Made by a program: the position numbers and the translations under genes
The notes under the pieces: generated by a model
Databases searched by the model: none
Seen by the model: only the letters and a program-made list of their open reading frames with translations
What the model was told of the DNA's origin: nothing
Shown here: positions 10,756-22,268 of the stretch, piece after piece
Position numbering within the stretch: position 1 is the stretch's first letter
Layout: each line of letters opens with the position of its first letter
Assembly: GCA_035048495.1 (NCBI GenBank)
Contig: CM068542.1
Coordinates: forward strand, 38,097,109-38,161,108
Reading direction: 5' to 3'
From: Euptelea pleiosperma
Taxonomy: Eukaryota > Streptophyta > Magnoliopsida > Ranunculales > Eupteleaceae
Length of the DNA: 64,000 nucleotides

Positions 10756-12979
10756 CTAATAGGGGGGCCCATGCCCTGGCACTCTCTGACCAAGCATTTG
10801 CCAAAATTGGGTTCAAGTGGCTGAGATCTACCATTCAGTTGGGAGATGAGATCTTGGCCCTTCTTTATGAAGCCTATAAGAGGGGGAGACAACTTCCTGT
10901 TTTGTTATATAGACTAGTGCGTGCCCCGTGCCATCGACACTCCTCGACAAAGAATTTGTCAAAATCAGGTGAGTGGTGGAGATCCACCGTCCATTTGAGG
11001 GAGGATTAGATCTTGACCCTTCTTTGTTGATGCTTATAAGAGGAGGTATAAGTAAGGAGACAACCAATGTGTTTTGTTATATACTAGTGGGTGCTCTGTG
11101 CCATCGGCACTCCTCGACAAAGAATTTGCCAAAATCAGGTGAGTGGCGGAGATCCACTGTCCATTTGGGGGAGGATTAGATCTCGGCCCTTCTTTGTGCT
11201 TATAAGAAGAGGTATAAGTAGGGAGACAACCACTGTATTTTGTTATATAGAATAGTAAATGGCCCATGCCCATGGCACTCTATGACAAAAGTGTTTGCAA
11301 AAATTGGGTGCCTTCGGCACTCAAACGGTATAATGGACTTGGGCGTTACCATTTTTTCCATTATAATTGTTGTCATAACGGATTGTAACGCATAGAGGGA
11401 TAAATGGGAAAAATAACAGAAATAACAAAAAATAACGGTATTGAAATTTAAATTTTGAATAAATTGAGGTCAAATGAGGCGGATTGAGTGGTTGAAATCT
11501 AACCGTCCACATTAGATCGATGGATTTGATCTCAACCACTCTTTATCTAACCGTCCACAGTAGATGGATGGATAAGATAAGAGAATACAACTGAGTTGTC
11601 TTGATATATGCGTGGGTGGCCCGTGCCTGCGGCACTTTTCAATAAAGAGTTGGTCAAAATCAGGTGGGAGTTAATCTCAACCATCAATATGAAGCATAGT
11701 GGATCTCAGCCACTCATTATTGAAGCCATATAAGATAAGAGGGGCATAGGAAAATCATTAAATTTTCGTTAAATTCTACTTTTTTTTTTTAAATTTAAAA
11801 TTTTAAAATTTGAATTTCAGCACCACTTTTTTTTTCTGTTAAAATCATTAAAATCTATTTTTTTTTCATTTTTTCCTTAGCCGTTTCAATCTGTTTTAAC
11901 GGTAACACCCCTCTCGAGGCATAAAAAAGTGGGACTCCTGAACCTGACCCTTGGGCTATATGTAAATCCAAACCATTTCATTCCTTATATGTATGTAAAT
12001 AGTAGGTGACCTGTGCCCACGGCATTCATCGAGAAAGCGTTTGTCAAAATTGGGTGTGAGTGGCTGAGATCCACTGTCCATTTGGTGTGATAAGATCTCG
12101 GCCATCCTTTATGAAGCCGGATAAGAGGGCAAGACAACCGTCCTGTTTTGTTATATAGATAATAGTAAATTGCACATGCCCACGGTACTCTCCGACAAAA
12201 GCGTTTGCAAAAATTGGGTGCCTTCGGCACTCAAACGGTATACCGGACTTGGGCGTTACTGTTTTTTCAATTATAACGGCTGTTATAACGGATTGTAACG
12301 CACAGATGGACAAATGGAAAAATAACATAAATAGCAAAAGATAACGGTGTTGAAATTTAAATTTTGAATAAATTGAGGTCAAATGAGGTGGATTGAGTGG
12401 CTGAAATCTAACCGTCCACATTAGATCGATGGATTTGATCTCAAACACTTTCCGACAAAGTATTTGTCAAAATCGGGTAGGAGTTAATCTCAGCCATCGA
12501 TATGAAGCATAGTGGATCTCAGCCACTCATTATTGAAGCCATATAAGATAAGAGGGGTATAAGAAAACCATTAAATTTCCGTTAAATTATATATATTTTT
12601 TTAAATTTAAAATTTTAAACTTTCAAATTTTAAATTATGAGTTTCAGCACCACTTTTTTCCGTTAAAATCATTAAAATTCATTTTTTCCATTTTTGCCCC
12701 TGGTCATTTCAATCCGTTTCAATGGTAACACCCCTCTCGAGACATAAAAAGTGGGGCTCTTGAGCTAGAACCTTGGGCTATATATAAATTCAACCCATTT
12801 CACTCCTTATATGTAGGTAAATAGTAGGTGACCCGTGCCCACAGCACTCATCGACAAAGCGTTTGTCAAAATTGGGTGTGAGTGGCTGAGATCCACCGTT
12901 CATTTGGTGTGATAAGATCTCGGCCATCCTTTATGAAGTCTGATAAGAGGGAGACAACCATCTTGTTTTGTTATATAGA
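10756..12979 (-). mobile_element. tandem array of short non-autonomous Helitrons (array 2)
   Basis: Same unit type and orientation as array 1. Borders are 10756 (CTAAT), 10914 (CTAGT), 11094 (CTAGT), 11252, about 11611, about 11999, about 12162 and about 12816, with the right end GA at 12979 followed by T. The first three units are only 158-180 bp. Later units contain the hAT-derived 'GGTATAAnGGACT' segment or an AT-rich filler with a 'gtaacacccctctcgag' word. One junction near 12440 lies inside units and looks like an unequal-exchange or deletion join. Confidence 0.65.
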
Positions 12980-12999
12980 TCATATAGATGGTCCATTAC

Positions 13000-13380
13000 A
13001 CTCATTTCTTATATTCACTTCTTACACCCTGTGGTCAGGCCCATATAGAAGTCGCGTTGAACAATCCGACTATACATTGCGTCGTCCTTTCCATGATGAT
13101 CATCATCACCAAAGATCAGTTCATTTCAACACTGCTAACCATATAAAAATTTGACCTAAATTTATGGTTTAATTGGATGGTCTGGATCTTCCAAATTCAA
13201 GTCAATTTTTCATGAGGTTAAAATTTCCAAAATGGACTCTGTTTTTGTGAGGAGATGTTCCACTGTATGGTTGGATTGTCAACATATTATCTATGGCCCC
13301 CACCACCAAGAGTAAGAATTGTACGTAAGAAATGAGTGTAAGAGTAAGAATTGGATGTAAGAAATGAGTGTAGCTCTAGA
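13000..13380. mobile_element. inverted-repeat MITE (CTACACTCATTTCTTAC ends)
   Basis: The left arm has ACACTCATTTCTTA and TTGAACAATCCGACTATACA; the right arm has the inverse, with GTAAGAAATGAGTGTAG present twice. The same family is present at 44104-44450, with conserved 'gacctaaa...ttaattggatggtctggatc' core. Confidence 0.55.
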
Positions 13381-13911
13381 TAGATGATGGATCCCTATAT
13401 TTTGATGTCACCTACGTCCTCTTAAAATGCCATGTGTAGTAGTCTTTAGGCTCTTTATGGATGTTTGGTCCACCTCTTGATGGATCTAAAAAAAAGTCAG
13501 CTTAATTGATGATTTCTATTGGTCGGTTTTAGTTTTTTTAAAATCGTATTTTATAGTCCTTGTATTTAAACATATTTTTGGATGCTAAAATATAGCTGTT
13601 AGAAATCATCGATCTAGTTGATTTTGGTATCCAAAAGCTCAAAGCTCAGTAGGCCTTAAAGATGCTCCACGTGGCATTTTTGGGAGGGGGAGGCTTCAAA
13701 TTTTGAAGTCCTCAGGGACAGCAAATATTTTCTCCTCTAGATGGAGTAAAAAAAGAATCACGGTGCACGTTTCCATCGCCGACTTTTCAAATTAATATGG
13801 ACAAATCTTTTGAGCACATGCAAATGCAATCCATTAACCCGCGAAAGAGACAATATTTGCCTCACCGACTTACAAATATGGAAAAAACATGCAATCCATT
13901 AGCATTTTTTG
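13381..13911. other. unassigned, with degraded MITE arm
   Basis: Bases 13440-13690 carry weak MITE-core words (tggtccacctcttgatgg, ccacgtggcattt) without clean termini. No gene is seen. Confidence 0.35.
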
Positions 13912-14142
13912 GGACCCACTGACCACATGGATGTGATTCTAGCCGTTGTATTAAATCTGCCAGAGTGGTTATCTATCTTTAGCCATTAATTTTTTTTCAC
14001 TTTTTTATGAGTTATTGTAGCCGTTGGATTCAAGCATGTCTTTTGGGTATTAACAGTAATATGCAGAAATTATCAATCAAGCTGATTTTTTGGTTTTTAT
14101 ATCAAAAAGGGGCGGGGTAAACATCCATGCGGTTGGTGGGCC
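13912..14142. mobile_element. inverted-repeat MITE in the DUF1645 gene promoter
   Basis: The arm 'ACTGACCACATGGATGT' pairs with the inverse 'ACATCCATGCGGTTGGTGGG', and the core has 'tagccgttg...aatcaagctgattttttgg'. It ends about 260 bp upstream of the start codon at 14404, close enough to lie in the proximal promoter. Confidence 0.5.
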
Positions 14143-14249
14143 CAAAAAAATTCCATTCCAAATCATCACAACTCCCCCTCCTCTTTTAAAATTCAAAATT
14201 ATGTAAAAAAAAAAACCTAAAGAGAGAGAGGGCGACGTAACACGTAAGG

Positions 14250-14257
14250 TATTAAAA
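14250..14257 (+). promoter_or_regulatory. possible TATA box of the DUF1645 gene
   Basis: TATTAAAA lies about 150 bp before the start codon, in front of a CT-rich leader (14280-14330) typical of plant 5' untranslated regions. This is positional evidence only. Confidence 0.35.
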
Positions 14258-14403
14258 GGCGGCTCCCATTAGTCAATCATTTCTGCCTTCCGCTCTGCCT
14301 TCTCTCCTGTTTCTCTCTCTGAAATATAACACCACATGACATGATACAACCTACTTACCTTCTCTAATCACACGGAGAGAGAAATCCGAAACCCGTTGCC
14401 GAG

Positions 14404-15474
14404 ATGGAAGTGGAGATATCGCCACCCGCCATAGATTTCAACTTCAATAGTGCCTGCTCTTCCCCCTACATTAGCGCTCCATCCAGCCCGAAACGTTTCG
14501 GTGACTTCTACTTCAGCGCTCCTGCAAGCCCGACACGTGCTTCTGCAATCTACCGTGACTTCAACAACCTCTCCTTGATCCACGGCAGTAGCAGCAGCGC
14601 TGCTGAATCTTCTGTCATCCCATTTGACTGGGAAGACAAGCCCGGGAAACCCAAATCCCACGAGGATGACGACGATTTCGCGTTCGATTTCAGTGGGCAG
14701 CTTGAAAGAGCCTCCCTCACCGCCGATGAGCTCTTCGACGGTGGCAAGATTCGACCTTTAAAGACCCCGCCTCGGTTAAAACTCGGTAGCGGATTCGTTG
14801 ACGAGTCCATAACTCGGAAGAGCTCCGTTTCGTCGCCAAGATCACCGATCGAGCAGGGGAAGAAGATGTTCCGTGAAGCGTTCTCGCCGCGACACAGGAA
14901 AGATTCCGACCCTTTTGTGGTCGCAATCGAACAAACCAGTAAAGGAGCAGAGCAAGAACGAGGGAGGGAAAGGCTCGTCGTTTCTTCGTCGGGTCGTAAA
15001 GGGAGCAGATCGCTTTCGCCTTTGAGAAATTCCGAGTTGGCGTGGGAAGAAGAACAACAGAACACAAAATCCTCTTCGTCGAATTCAAAACCCTCTTCCT
15101 CTTCTACGTCTTCGTCATTATTCAAGAGTTACAGAAAATGGAGATGGAAAGATTTCCTATTATTTCGAAGTGCATCAGAAGGTCGAGCGACTGACAAAGA
15201 CCCGTTAAGGAAATTCCCAAATCTGTCCAAGAAAAACGAGGACGTGAAGAACGACAGCTTCCGGTCGACCGACAGTTCCGGATCTGTATCCAGTTTGAGA
15301 AGAAGAGGACCGGTTTCGGCTCACGAGGTGCATTACACGGTGAACCGGGCAGTTTCGGAGGATTTGAGGAGGAAAACCTTCTTACCATACAAGCAAGGGC
15401 TGCTAGGGTGCTTGGGATTCAATCCGACCGTCCAAGGGCTGGCCAGGGGTATTAATTCCCTGACACGTGGATGA
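14404..15474 (+). CDS. DUF1645 family protein
   Basis: This intronless 356-residue gene has the hallmarks of the plant-specific DUF1645 family (PF07816). There is an N-terminal SAPSSPKR...[13 protein letters not shown] pair of short motifs (about residues 24-48), an acidic [11 protein letters not shown]...FAFDFS stretch (about 73-98), a [15 protein letters not shown] motif (about 105-121), a long Ser-rich disordered middle, a basic [12 protein letters not shown] segment (about 245-257) and a conserved C-terminus (EVHYTVNRA...[13 protein letters not shown]). No catalytic or membrane motif is visible. Rice members such as SGL affect grain length and stress tolerance; molecular function is unknown, so none is assigned. 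The start is the first ATG after a CT-rich leader and begins the conserved N-terminus. It stands alone; the nearest features are MITEs on both sides. Confidence 0.9.
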   Translation: MEVEISPPAIDFNFNSACSSPYISAPSSPKRFGDFYFSAPASPTRASAIYRDFNNLSLIHGSSSSAAESSVIPFDWEDKPGKPKSHEDDDDFAFDFSGQLERASLTADELFDGGKIRPLKTPPRLKLGSGFVDESITRKSSVSSPRSPIEQGKKMFREAFSPRHRKDSDPFVVAIEQTSKGAEQERGRERLVVSSSGRKGSRSLSPLRNSELAWEEEQQNTKSSSSNSKPSSSSTSSSLFKSYRKWRWKDFLLFRSASEGRATDKDPLRKFPNLSKKNEDVKNDSFRSTDSSGSVSSLRRRGPVSAHEVHYTVNRAVSEDLRRKTFLPYKQGLLGCLGFNPTVQGLARGINSLTRG

Positions 15475-15576
15475 CCCAGATCTCTCGATGTGATCTCTGT
15501 TTATTTATGTTGTAAAGAACTAAAGAATGTTCTTCAAAGACGAGGAGAACTTTAAATTTGTTCTTCTTTTGTAAGG

Positions 15577-15582
15577 AATAAA
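15577..15582 (+). terminator. candidate polyadenylation signal of the DUF1645 gene
   Basis: AATAAA about 100 bp after the stop codon, followed by T-rich DNA. The position is appropriate for a plant near-upstream element. Confidence 0.45.
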
Positions 15583-15685
15583 TAGAAATAAGTGAGTTTA
15601 ATTAGTTCTTTTTGTGTGTTTCAATTATTAGAGGGGGTTATAATTACATGGGTTATGCTTTTAGGAAACAAGAATGGAATGAGAG

Positions 15686-15857
15686 CATGGTTCAAAGTCT
15701 CGGGGCGATCCGATCCGATCCGATCGGAGCCAGGCTCTGTCCCGCTCCGAGATCACTGTTTTACGAAGGAGTCATACTTTGTCTCGGGCGAGATGGGCTG
15801 GTTCTGTTCTTGATCGGACCGATCCAGCCTCTGATCCCGAGACTTTCATCCTTGAAT
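15686..15857. mobile_element. MITE with TTCAAAGTCTCGG ends
   Basis: The left end (CATGGTTCAAAGTCTCGG) and the inverse of the right end (GGATGAAAGTCTCGG) match. The interior is full of GATCCGATC/GATCGG words. A second, better preserved copy lies at 18135-18347. Both sit in or near transcribed flanks rather than in the Helitron-rich zones. Confidence 0.55.
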
Positions 15858-16320
15858 CAGTTGAATGAGAGGGCTCTTGTGAGAGAGAAAGGTAGGTAGA
15901 TCAAAGTGGGGGTTCGGGGTGGTGGGCCTTGTATATATACTATAAAGCTGCTAGAAGGCCCACATGAGATCCCGTAATCATCGGTTTCTTTTGGAATGAG
16001 AAGAGGGAGTGGACTTTTGCCTTTTTCCTTTTTTCCTATATGGGATACGGCATTGTTGCATGAAGTGGATGTGGATGTTGATGATGGTAGTAACCTTTGT
16101 GGTATAGGTTTACTCTTTTTAAGATTATGGATGATGATGATGGTACTAGCCTTGTTGGTATAGGTTTTCCATTTAAGGTTATGGTTAATGATGATTATCC
16201 CAAAAAAAGATCACGCATGATGATGTCAACGACGACGACGAAGACGAAATGGAATATGTGGAACTGCTAATTGTTCTTCACAGAAAATCTAATTGTTTTC
16301 TTAATGAATGGTGGATGAGG
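15858..16320. other. unassigned 3' flank
   Basis: Downstream of the DUF1645 gene. It contains GATGATG/GACGACGAC microsatellite-like stretches (16070-16250) and two diverged copies of 'ttgttggtataggtttactct'. No gene is recognised. Confidence 0.35.
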
Positions 16321-16705
16321 AAAATTTTTAGATGCAGAGGGCCCTCGTGATTCGTTGTCTTACATAGCTCATTTCTTTGGGCCCACTAACCACATGGATG
16401 TTTAGTCCACCCCTTGGTAGATTTACTTGCCAAAAATCAGTTTGATTGGTTTTCACTAGCCATGGATTTTAGCATTTTTTTTAGGATTGATATTAGCCGC
16501 TGGATTCAAGCATGGATTTTTTATATATTTTTGGGTACTTAATCCAACGGCTCCAAATTATCAATCAAGCCGATTTTTGGTATGTATATCTACCAAGGGA
16601 GGACTAAACATCAATGTGGTTAGTGGGCCCAAAGAAATGAGCTATGTAGGGCAACGAGAGCCCTATGCATCGACTGCATCCAAAGTCATCTGCATCTAAA
16701 ATTTT
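16321..16705. mobile_element. inverted-repeat MITE with long arms (AAAATTTTTAGATGCAG ends)
   Basis: The arms pair from AAAATTTTTAGATGCAG (16321) through ACATAGCTCATTTCTTTGGG to the inner GGATGTTTAGTCC word, and the right arm ends CTGCATCTAAAATTTTT. The stem is about 110 bp with a small internal offset. The core is the same as in the other 'ccaaaaatcag' MITEs, suggesting this family grew by insertion into, or addition of outer arms to, a shared core. Confidence 0.55.
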
Positions 16706-17690
16706 TCTGGTGGATAATTAGGTGGACCATGGTTTGGTATCGCACCAACTTAGCATGTTTTTAGGGAGATAGTTAGCCCATTTTTTAACGAGTATTTGGT
16801 AGCCCTACAAATGTTTGCATACAAGCGTTTGAGGCATCTGCCTGTGCTTGGTGGCACAACATCCACAAATATTTGCATTAAACCCAATCATTTTTTGTCA
16901 AAAAGTGGTCTAATGTTTTGCAGTCAAAAAGTGGCTCCAAACATCTGCAAAGATTAGGCAAATCACTCTCTCATTCCCCCCTTGTCTCCCCCAACAGCTC
17001 TTACCCACCTCCCAACCATACGAGTATTTTTCCCAACAAATGTTTGTCATTACAAACATATGAACATCAAATATTTGCCCACCAACATTTTCCTGCAAAC
17101 TACAGACAGGATACCAAGCAGGGCCTAAGGTAGAATTATGATCGCATCGGGGCCTTTTCACATTTCACTTACGGCAATCGACATCATTGCGATTGTGACA
17201 GATTGTGTCACACATTCTTCTTCGTATTGGACCAGAAAACAATAATTCATGCCTTGAACCAATCAAAATGCCCCTCTTAATTTTCCAAAAAGAAAAAAAA
17301 AAATTGCACATGTGATGTGAATAGCATGACAACATGTTATGTTTCACACATAATGGTTGATGTTGGTAGTTTGGTACTAGGATCTTGGCTAGATAGGGCT
17401 GTCGATGGATTGGAGCAAGGTTGATCCAGAACTGATCCAATAGCTTATCAAATCAAGGTTTTCATATCCAGACTCGATCCGATAAGCTATTGGAACTTAT
17501 AGGCAGACTGCAGCGACCTAACATCGAGTCGATCTGATGAATAAAACTGTTCAATTTGTACTAAGAAAAATAAAAACTGCAAATTTCGTTAGGCAAAAAA
17601 ATTAATGATAGAAGATTTTATCAGCCTATATTCATTAATAGAATACATTACATTAGTAATGTATAGAAGGAATATTATTTTTTTCATTAA
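16706..17690. other. unassigned, possibly containing a diverged hAT-like MITE
   Basis: Bases 16770-17135 have a weak inverted relation (TATTTGGTAGCCC on the left, GGATACCAAGCAGGGCC on the right), with many CAAATATTTGC words between. Bases 17400-17690 are AT-rich with no recognisable gene. Confidence 0.3.
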
Positions 17691-17699
17691 TAATTTTAG

Positions 17700-17890
17700 A
17701 TCTAGTTATGGCCAGGATCCTGACTTAGTAAGCAGGAGGTCCTGAGTTCGACTCCTTGGGAGGCCATACCTCCTGCGATTTATCCCAGTACATCAAGCAC
17801 GTGGGGAAGGGGTGACTTAGGTGCCCCATGGGATTAGTCGGGTGCTCTAAGAGGCCCGACTAATTAAAAGTCCAGACTCCAGACCCGTTG
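17700..17890 (+). mobile_element. possible tRNA-derived SINE
   Basis: GAGTTCGACTCC at 17744-17755 matches the pol III B-box consensus, and a 'atggccaggatcctgac' stretch about 40 bp upstream could be a decayed A box. The downstream body is GC-rich and non-coding. A tail and target duplications were not identified, so this is tentative; it is not an intact tRNA gene, since no cloverleaf can be drawn. Confidence 0.35.
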
Positions 17891-18134
17891 CTATCGGGGT
17901 GACCCGATCTATTGACAGCCCTACCTAACAATGAGGCCTACCTTTCTTTTCTTTTTTTTAATAGGTAATGATGCCTACTTTTTTGCCACGTGGTGGAGGG
18001 AAATTAGGCTGAAACTTGCCACGTGGGGAGAGGGTGAGGTGGTCTAACAGGTGGAGCCTTTGGTCCCAACATCTCGGCTACCAACGGGTGAAAATATTGA
18101 AGTCTGTTATGTCACCATAGATTTTACGGTGTGG

Positions 18135-18347
18135 ACCATGTTTCAAAATCTACGGGATCGGAGGCCGGATCGGTGGGCTCCGATCCAGAACGGGATCGGC
18201 GCATCTTGCCCGAGACAGAGTGAAGCTTTTTTGGGAAACAGTGATCTCGGGGTGAGATGATCCAGTTTCCGATCGGATCGTTGGTCTTCGATCCCGAGCC
18301 AGATCGCCCAATCCAGAACGGGATCGGCCAAGACTTTGAACCATGGT
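18135..18347. mobile_element. MITE with CCATGGTTCAAAGTCT ends
   Basis: The left end ACCATGTTTCAAAATCT is inverted at the right as AGACTTTGAACCATGGT. The interior repeats GGATCGG/CCGATCC words in both orientations. Same family as 15686-15857. Confidence 0.6.
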
Positions 18348-18487
18348 GTAGACCGAAGAATGATCAAGTTTGCTGTGTAAAGCAAAACATTGTAAAGAAA
18401 GAAGAGTGATTGATCCAATTAGATGGCTCCTATCGAGTCAATAAGCCATATTAGCTCCTCGTGTCTCATTTTCATTGGATGAAGTCT

Positions 18488-18916
18488 TAGGTGGCGTTTG
18501 GTAAATTAAGTTATCAGATCTAAAAGCTTAAAGTGCTTAAGATTTGGTAGCTTAATGACTTATGTTTGAATTAGGTTGTTTGGCTTAGGTCTTAAGTCTT
18601 AAAATTAAGTCAAGAGCATTGTGGGTATTTTGAAATGTTTATTAGGATACTTTCGTAAGTTTTTAAAAGAGAAAGGTTTGAAAAAAGGACATTGTTGGTA
18701 TTAAAAAAGAATCAAAGAATCTTTTTTAAAGATTCATTCACTTACTGCAAAAAGTGAAGGTTGGGTCACTTTTTACTTTTGTCTTTTTTTCCTTGAGTTG
18801 GTGATAAGTGCTGAAATTAAATCGTTTACCAAACGCAACTTAATCACTAAAATCACTTAATTTCAGCTGATTCAAACTTAAGGTCTGAAAAAAAGTTTTA
18901 CCAAACGCCACCTTAG
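18488..18916. mobile_element. MITE with CTnAGGTGGCGTTTGG ends
   Basis: The left end (CTTAGGTGGCGTTTGGTAAA) and right end (TTTTACCAAACGCCACCTTAG) are inverted copies, and inner TAAGTT/AACTTAA words continue the pairing. A convincing target duplication is not visible. A truncated copy of its left half is at 44674-44780. Confidence 0.6.
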
Positions 18917-19015
18917 TCCTTGAATACAAGGTGCAGTTTATCACTTTATCCAATGACAATGAGACACGAGGGGCCAACTCATAGGAACCCGCCTATTGTA
19001 AAAGAGGAAAAATCC

Positions 19016-19410
19016 ATGATACCGACTTCTGTATCAAAGTTTTGATGCAGAAGTCCCTCAATTTGCCACCTAGTAGACTCTTTCTGGTCCACTGCCTCCA
19101 TGAATGTTTGGCCCACATCTTGGTGGACCTACACACCATCAATGAGTGTGCTAAGTGATTAGTGATTACTAGCCATTGGATTTGAGCACGTTTTCATCAT
19201 GGGCTTGGAACCAACTCATAGGCCAATTCATGAAGCCCATGATGAAAAGGTGCTCAAATCCTACGGATATAAATTACCAATCACGCTGATTTTTGGTGTG
19301 TAGGTGTATTGTAGTGTGGGCCAGACATTCAAGTGGCAAGTGGGCCCGCACGAGACTATTACGTTGCAATTTGAGGGACTTCTGCATCAAAATTTTGATA
19401 CAGAAGGCTG
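19016..19410. mobile_element. MITE with palindromic ends (ACTTCTGTATCAAAnTTTTG)
   Basis: The left end GATACCGACTTCTGTATCAA continues into its own mirror (TTTTGATGCAGAAGT), so each terminus is itself a hairpin. The right end repeats the arrangement inverted. The core contains the recurrent gatttgagcac...tcatcatgggctt arms. This is the undisturbed form of the outer element at 6193-8076. Confidence 0.6.
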
Positions 19411-19986
19411 CATCAAAGAACAGCGCGGTAAAAGAGAGAGACAGGATGGTAAAAGTATCAAAAGAGTCTGATGCTTTGTGTCTTCTTGTTATTGGTTAAA
19501 AGCGTATCTTAGGAAGTCAGTTTTTATTATTATTATTTGAATAATTTATTAAAGTTAGTGCCTAAGCCAATCGTAGACTTTTGTCCATGAGAAAAAGACA
19601 CAAGCGAGCACAAGCTACACAAGCAGCACAACGACCGACTTCTTGGTGCCCCCACCTTGAGATTATGTACCACTCATCAAAGGGATCTTTTTTTTCCCTC
19701 TAAAGTTCAAATCTGGAAAATTTTGTGGAAAAAACGGCCATTATTTCCGTTAAAATCTGTAACTTTTCCCTTAAATTTCATTTTTTTTTCTTTTTAAAAT
19801 TTTGAATTTCAACACCATTTTTTTCATTATTTCCATTAAAATCCTTTTTTTCCCATTTTTGCTAATGCGCTACAATCCGTTTTAACGGCAATGCCCCCAG
19901 TCCGTTATACCATTAAAACGGCCTCTTTTAAATCTTGGTTCATACCACAAGGAGGAGAAACAGGCCTAGAGCGTTATTCAAAGTGA
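19411..19986. other. unassigned, with a hAT MITE fragment
   Basis: Bases 19720-19955 carry the 'AACGGnCTCTTTTAAAnCTTGG' right end and 'gttttaacggcaatgcccccagtccgttata' interior of the hAT MITE family seen intact at 26907. The left part is degraded. Confidence 0.4.
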
Positions 19987-22268
19987 CTAGGGTTATTGGC
20001 CTGTGCTAAAGCACGGGCTAAGAAATAAAAATATTAACTATTTTTAAAATTTGAAGTATATTTAAAAAAACAGTAAAACAAAAAAAAATAAGTGCTTGCC
20101 AGATTTATCTTATGGCAAGTTTTCTTTTTTCTTTTTTTTTTGGTAAATTATCTATCCCCGATTTTTATATTTACTTTTTTAGCATACATCTTTACAAAAA
20201 TATTAATTTTAAGATTTTATTTATTAAACAATGTTATGCCCATTAATCCATCATAATCGTCCAATAAGTAAATTATATTTTACATTCATGTATAGATAAA
20301 AGATCATACCATTGTATGATCAGAGATGTAAAGTTTTATAAATACATAAAATTTTATTAAATAAATGGTTGAGGGATATTTTTACTTAGTAGAGTATGTC
20401 CAAGCTGAGTAGAGAGAGAAATATGGAGAGTTGAATGATATTTACAATAAGTAAAGAAAAATAAAAAAAGTTGGGAGATATTAGGGGTAAGAGATAAGAT
20501 GGGTTTGAAGGATAGTGTATATGTTATTACGATTGAGATTTTGGTGAAGGTCTTATCCTACTTTAGCATATTTTATCGAAAATGCCTTATTATCTGTAAT
20601 CTAATAATCATGTGGTGTAAGGTGTATAACTTGTCAAACCATGATCTGGACCATTGGATCCATGTATCAACTTATTAGAAGAATTAAAGTTGTTGTGTTA
20701 ATAGTACCCAATTATAAAAAAAAAATTGTTGGCAATGTGGTGATGGTCCCACAAAACTTTGTTACTTTAGGCATCATGTTGAGACGAATCTTTACAGAAT
20801 TTTGGATAATTAGAAAACCATGTGTACACGGGGAACTCTCTTGTCAAATTAACCATTTCAACAAAAATAAATGCATGGCTAGAGTAAGCAAATGAACATC
20901 TTAATGTTTAAGGTCCCAATTGATCTTTATTAGGTGGGACGAAATATGATGCTAGTTTCAGTCATAATCTTCTTGATTATTGTCGTAGATTATCTCGATC
21001 TGCACCACTATAAAAAACATATAAAAACTTAATCAAACGCATTGAGGAATAGTACGAAACTTAAATCTGAAAAATGCACCATCTCTTTATCACATGCAGA
21101 TTATATTACACGAATGTTCAGATTTATCTTACAACAGTTTTCTACTCTTACTTATACAGAAACATGTAATTCAAGTAAAATAAGAAGTCAGAATTTTGAA
21201 GAGTAAAAAGCATACCATTTTTTCTATAAATTCTAGCATTCTCTATAGCCTGTAAGAACAACAAAATCATATTTTTATTTAAAAAAAGAGCTCATTTTGA
21301 CCAACAATATAGAATAAAAATTAAGAAAATCATCAATTTCAATCAAATCGAAAAAAAATTATTTATCATGGAATGAAAATCTCCATACCAACGAATCAAT
21401 AAGAGCTTTGGTCGGTTCTACCGCGAAGAATTCTAAGACCCTCTATTCAAAAAGTTATTAGCAAGCACCAATGTTATACATAGAATGTCAATTAAGACGT
21501 ACTCATTTTTAAATGAAAATATATAGGAGAAGGAACCGTGTAGAAAGAAAATCTTACAATTTAGGTAAATCATTTACATACAATGAAGTTATAGAGGGAA
21601 TGTCAATAAAGGCATACCCGTTTTATATAGAAACGTAAGGAAGAAGGAACCGTTTAAAGAGAAAGCCTTACAAGTGCGATTCTTTAGGAGAGAGTAAATT
21701 AAGGAATTAAAAACGTCAACTTAGTTTGGGAAAGGGAGACGTTTTAGGTAAGGATTTGATTTTTGAAACTTGTATAATTAAAATTTTTTAATAATTTTTT
21801 TTTTATAATCATTATTGAGAAAATAATTAAAAGAATGTGTCTGACTGGATGATTTAATTTTTTTATAATTACATATTTAACTTTTTAATAAGTATGATTT
21901 TATTTTTTTATAATTACATATTTAACTTTTTAATAAATTCATTTCTTGTTTAATGATACAAAAGAATTAGAAGAATCTGGCTGGTTGAATGATTTGATTT
22001 ATTGCGGTTATTTAAGGAATTAAACGTTTTAGGAAAGGAAGATAATTAGACAGTTTTTGGAAATAAATTGCAATTATTTAAGGACTAAAACATTTTGAAA
22101 AAAAGAAGGGAATTAGACATTAATGATTATTAGAGAATGAAGGAACATAGGAGAGAGAAGATTCGGTTGATGACATGGCACTCTGCATGAGGAGAGTGCG
22201 ACGTCAACTTGATGTGGAGGAGAGAGAGGGACGTTGCCCACTTCTCTACTATAGTATAGATATATAGA
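19987..22268 (-). mobile_element. non-autonomous Helitron (copy A)
   Basis: On the minus strand the element starts TCTATATATCTATACTATAG (from 22268) and ends with the hairpin GCCCGTGCTTTAGCACAGGC and CTAG (19990-19987). It is flanked by A and T as Helitron insertion predicts (plus strand: a at 19986, t at 22269). Within 100 bp of the 5' end is a palindromic 'cgtcaacttgatgtgg' motif shared with copies B and C. The 2.3-kb interior is AT-rich with imperfect tandem repeats at about 21420-21680 and 21850-21950, and no RepHel coding sequence. It must rely on a helicase encoded elsewhere. Confidence 0.7.

Noticed and set aside
14550..15125. Long minus-strand frames opposite the DUF1645 gene
   Set aside because: Shadows of the real plus-strand gene; composition mirrors its codon usage.
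17700..17800. A tRNA gene suggested by a B-box match
   Set aside because: No acceptor stem or cloverleaf can be drawn; treated as a possible SINE.
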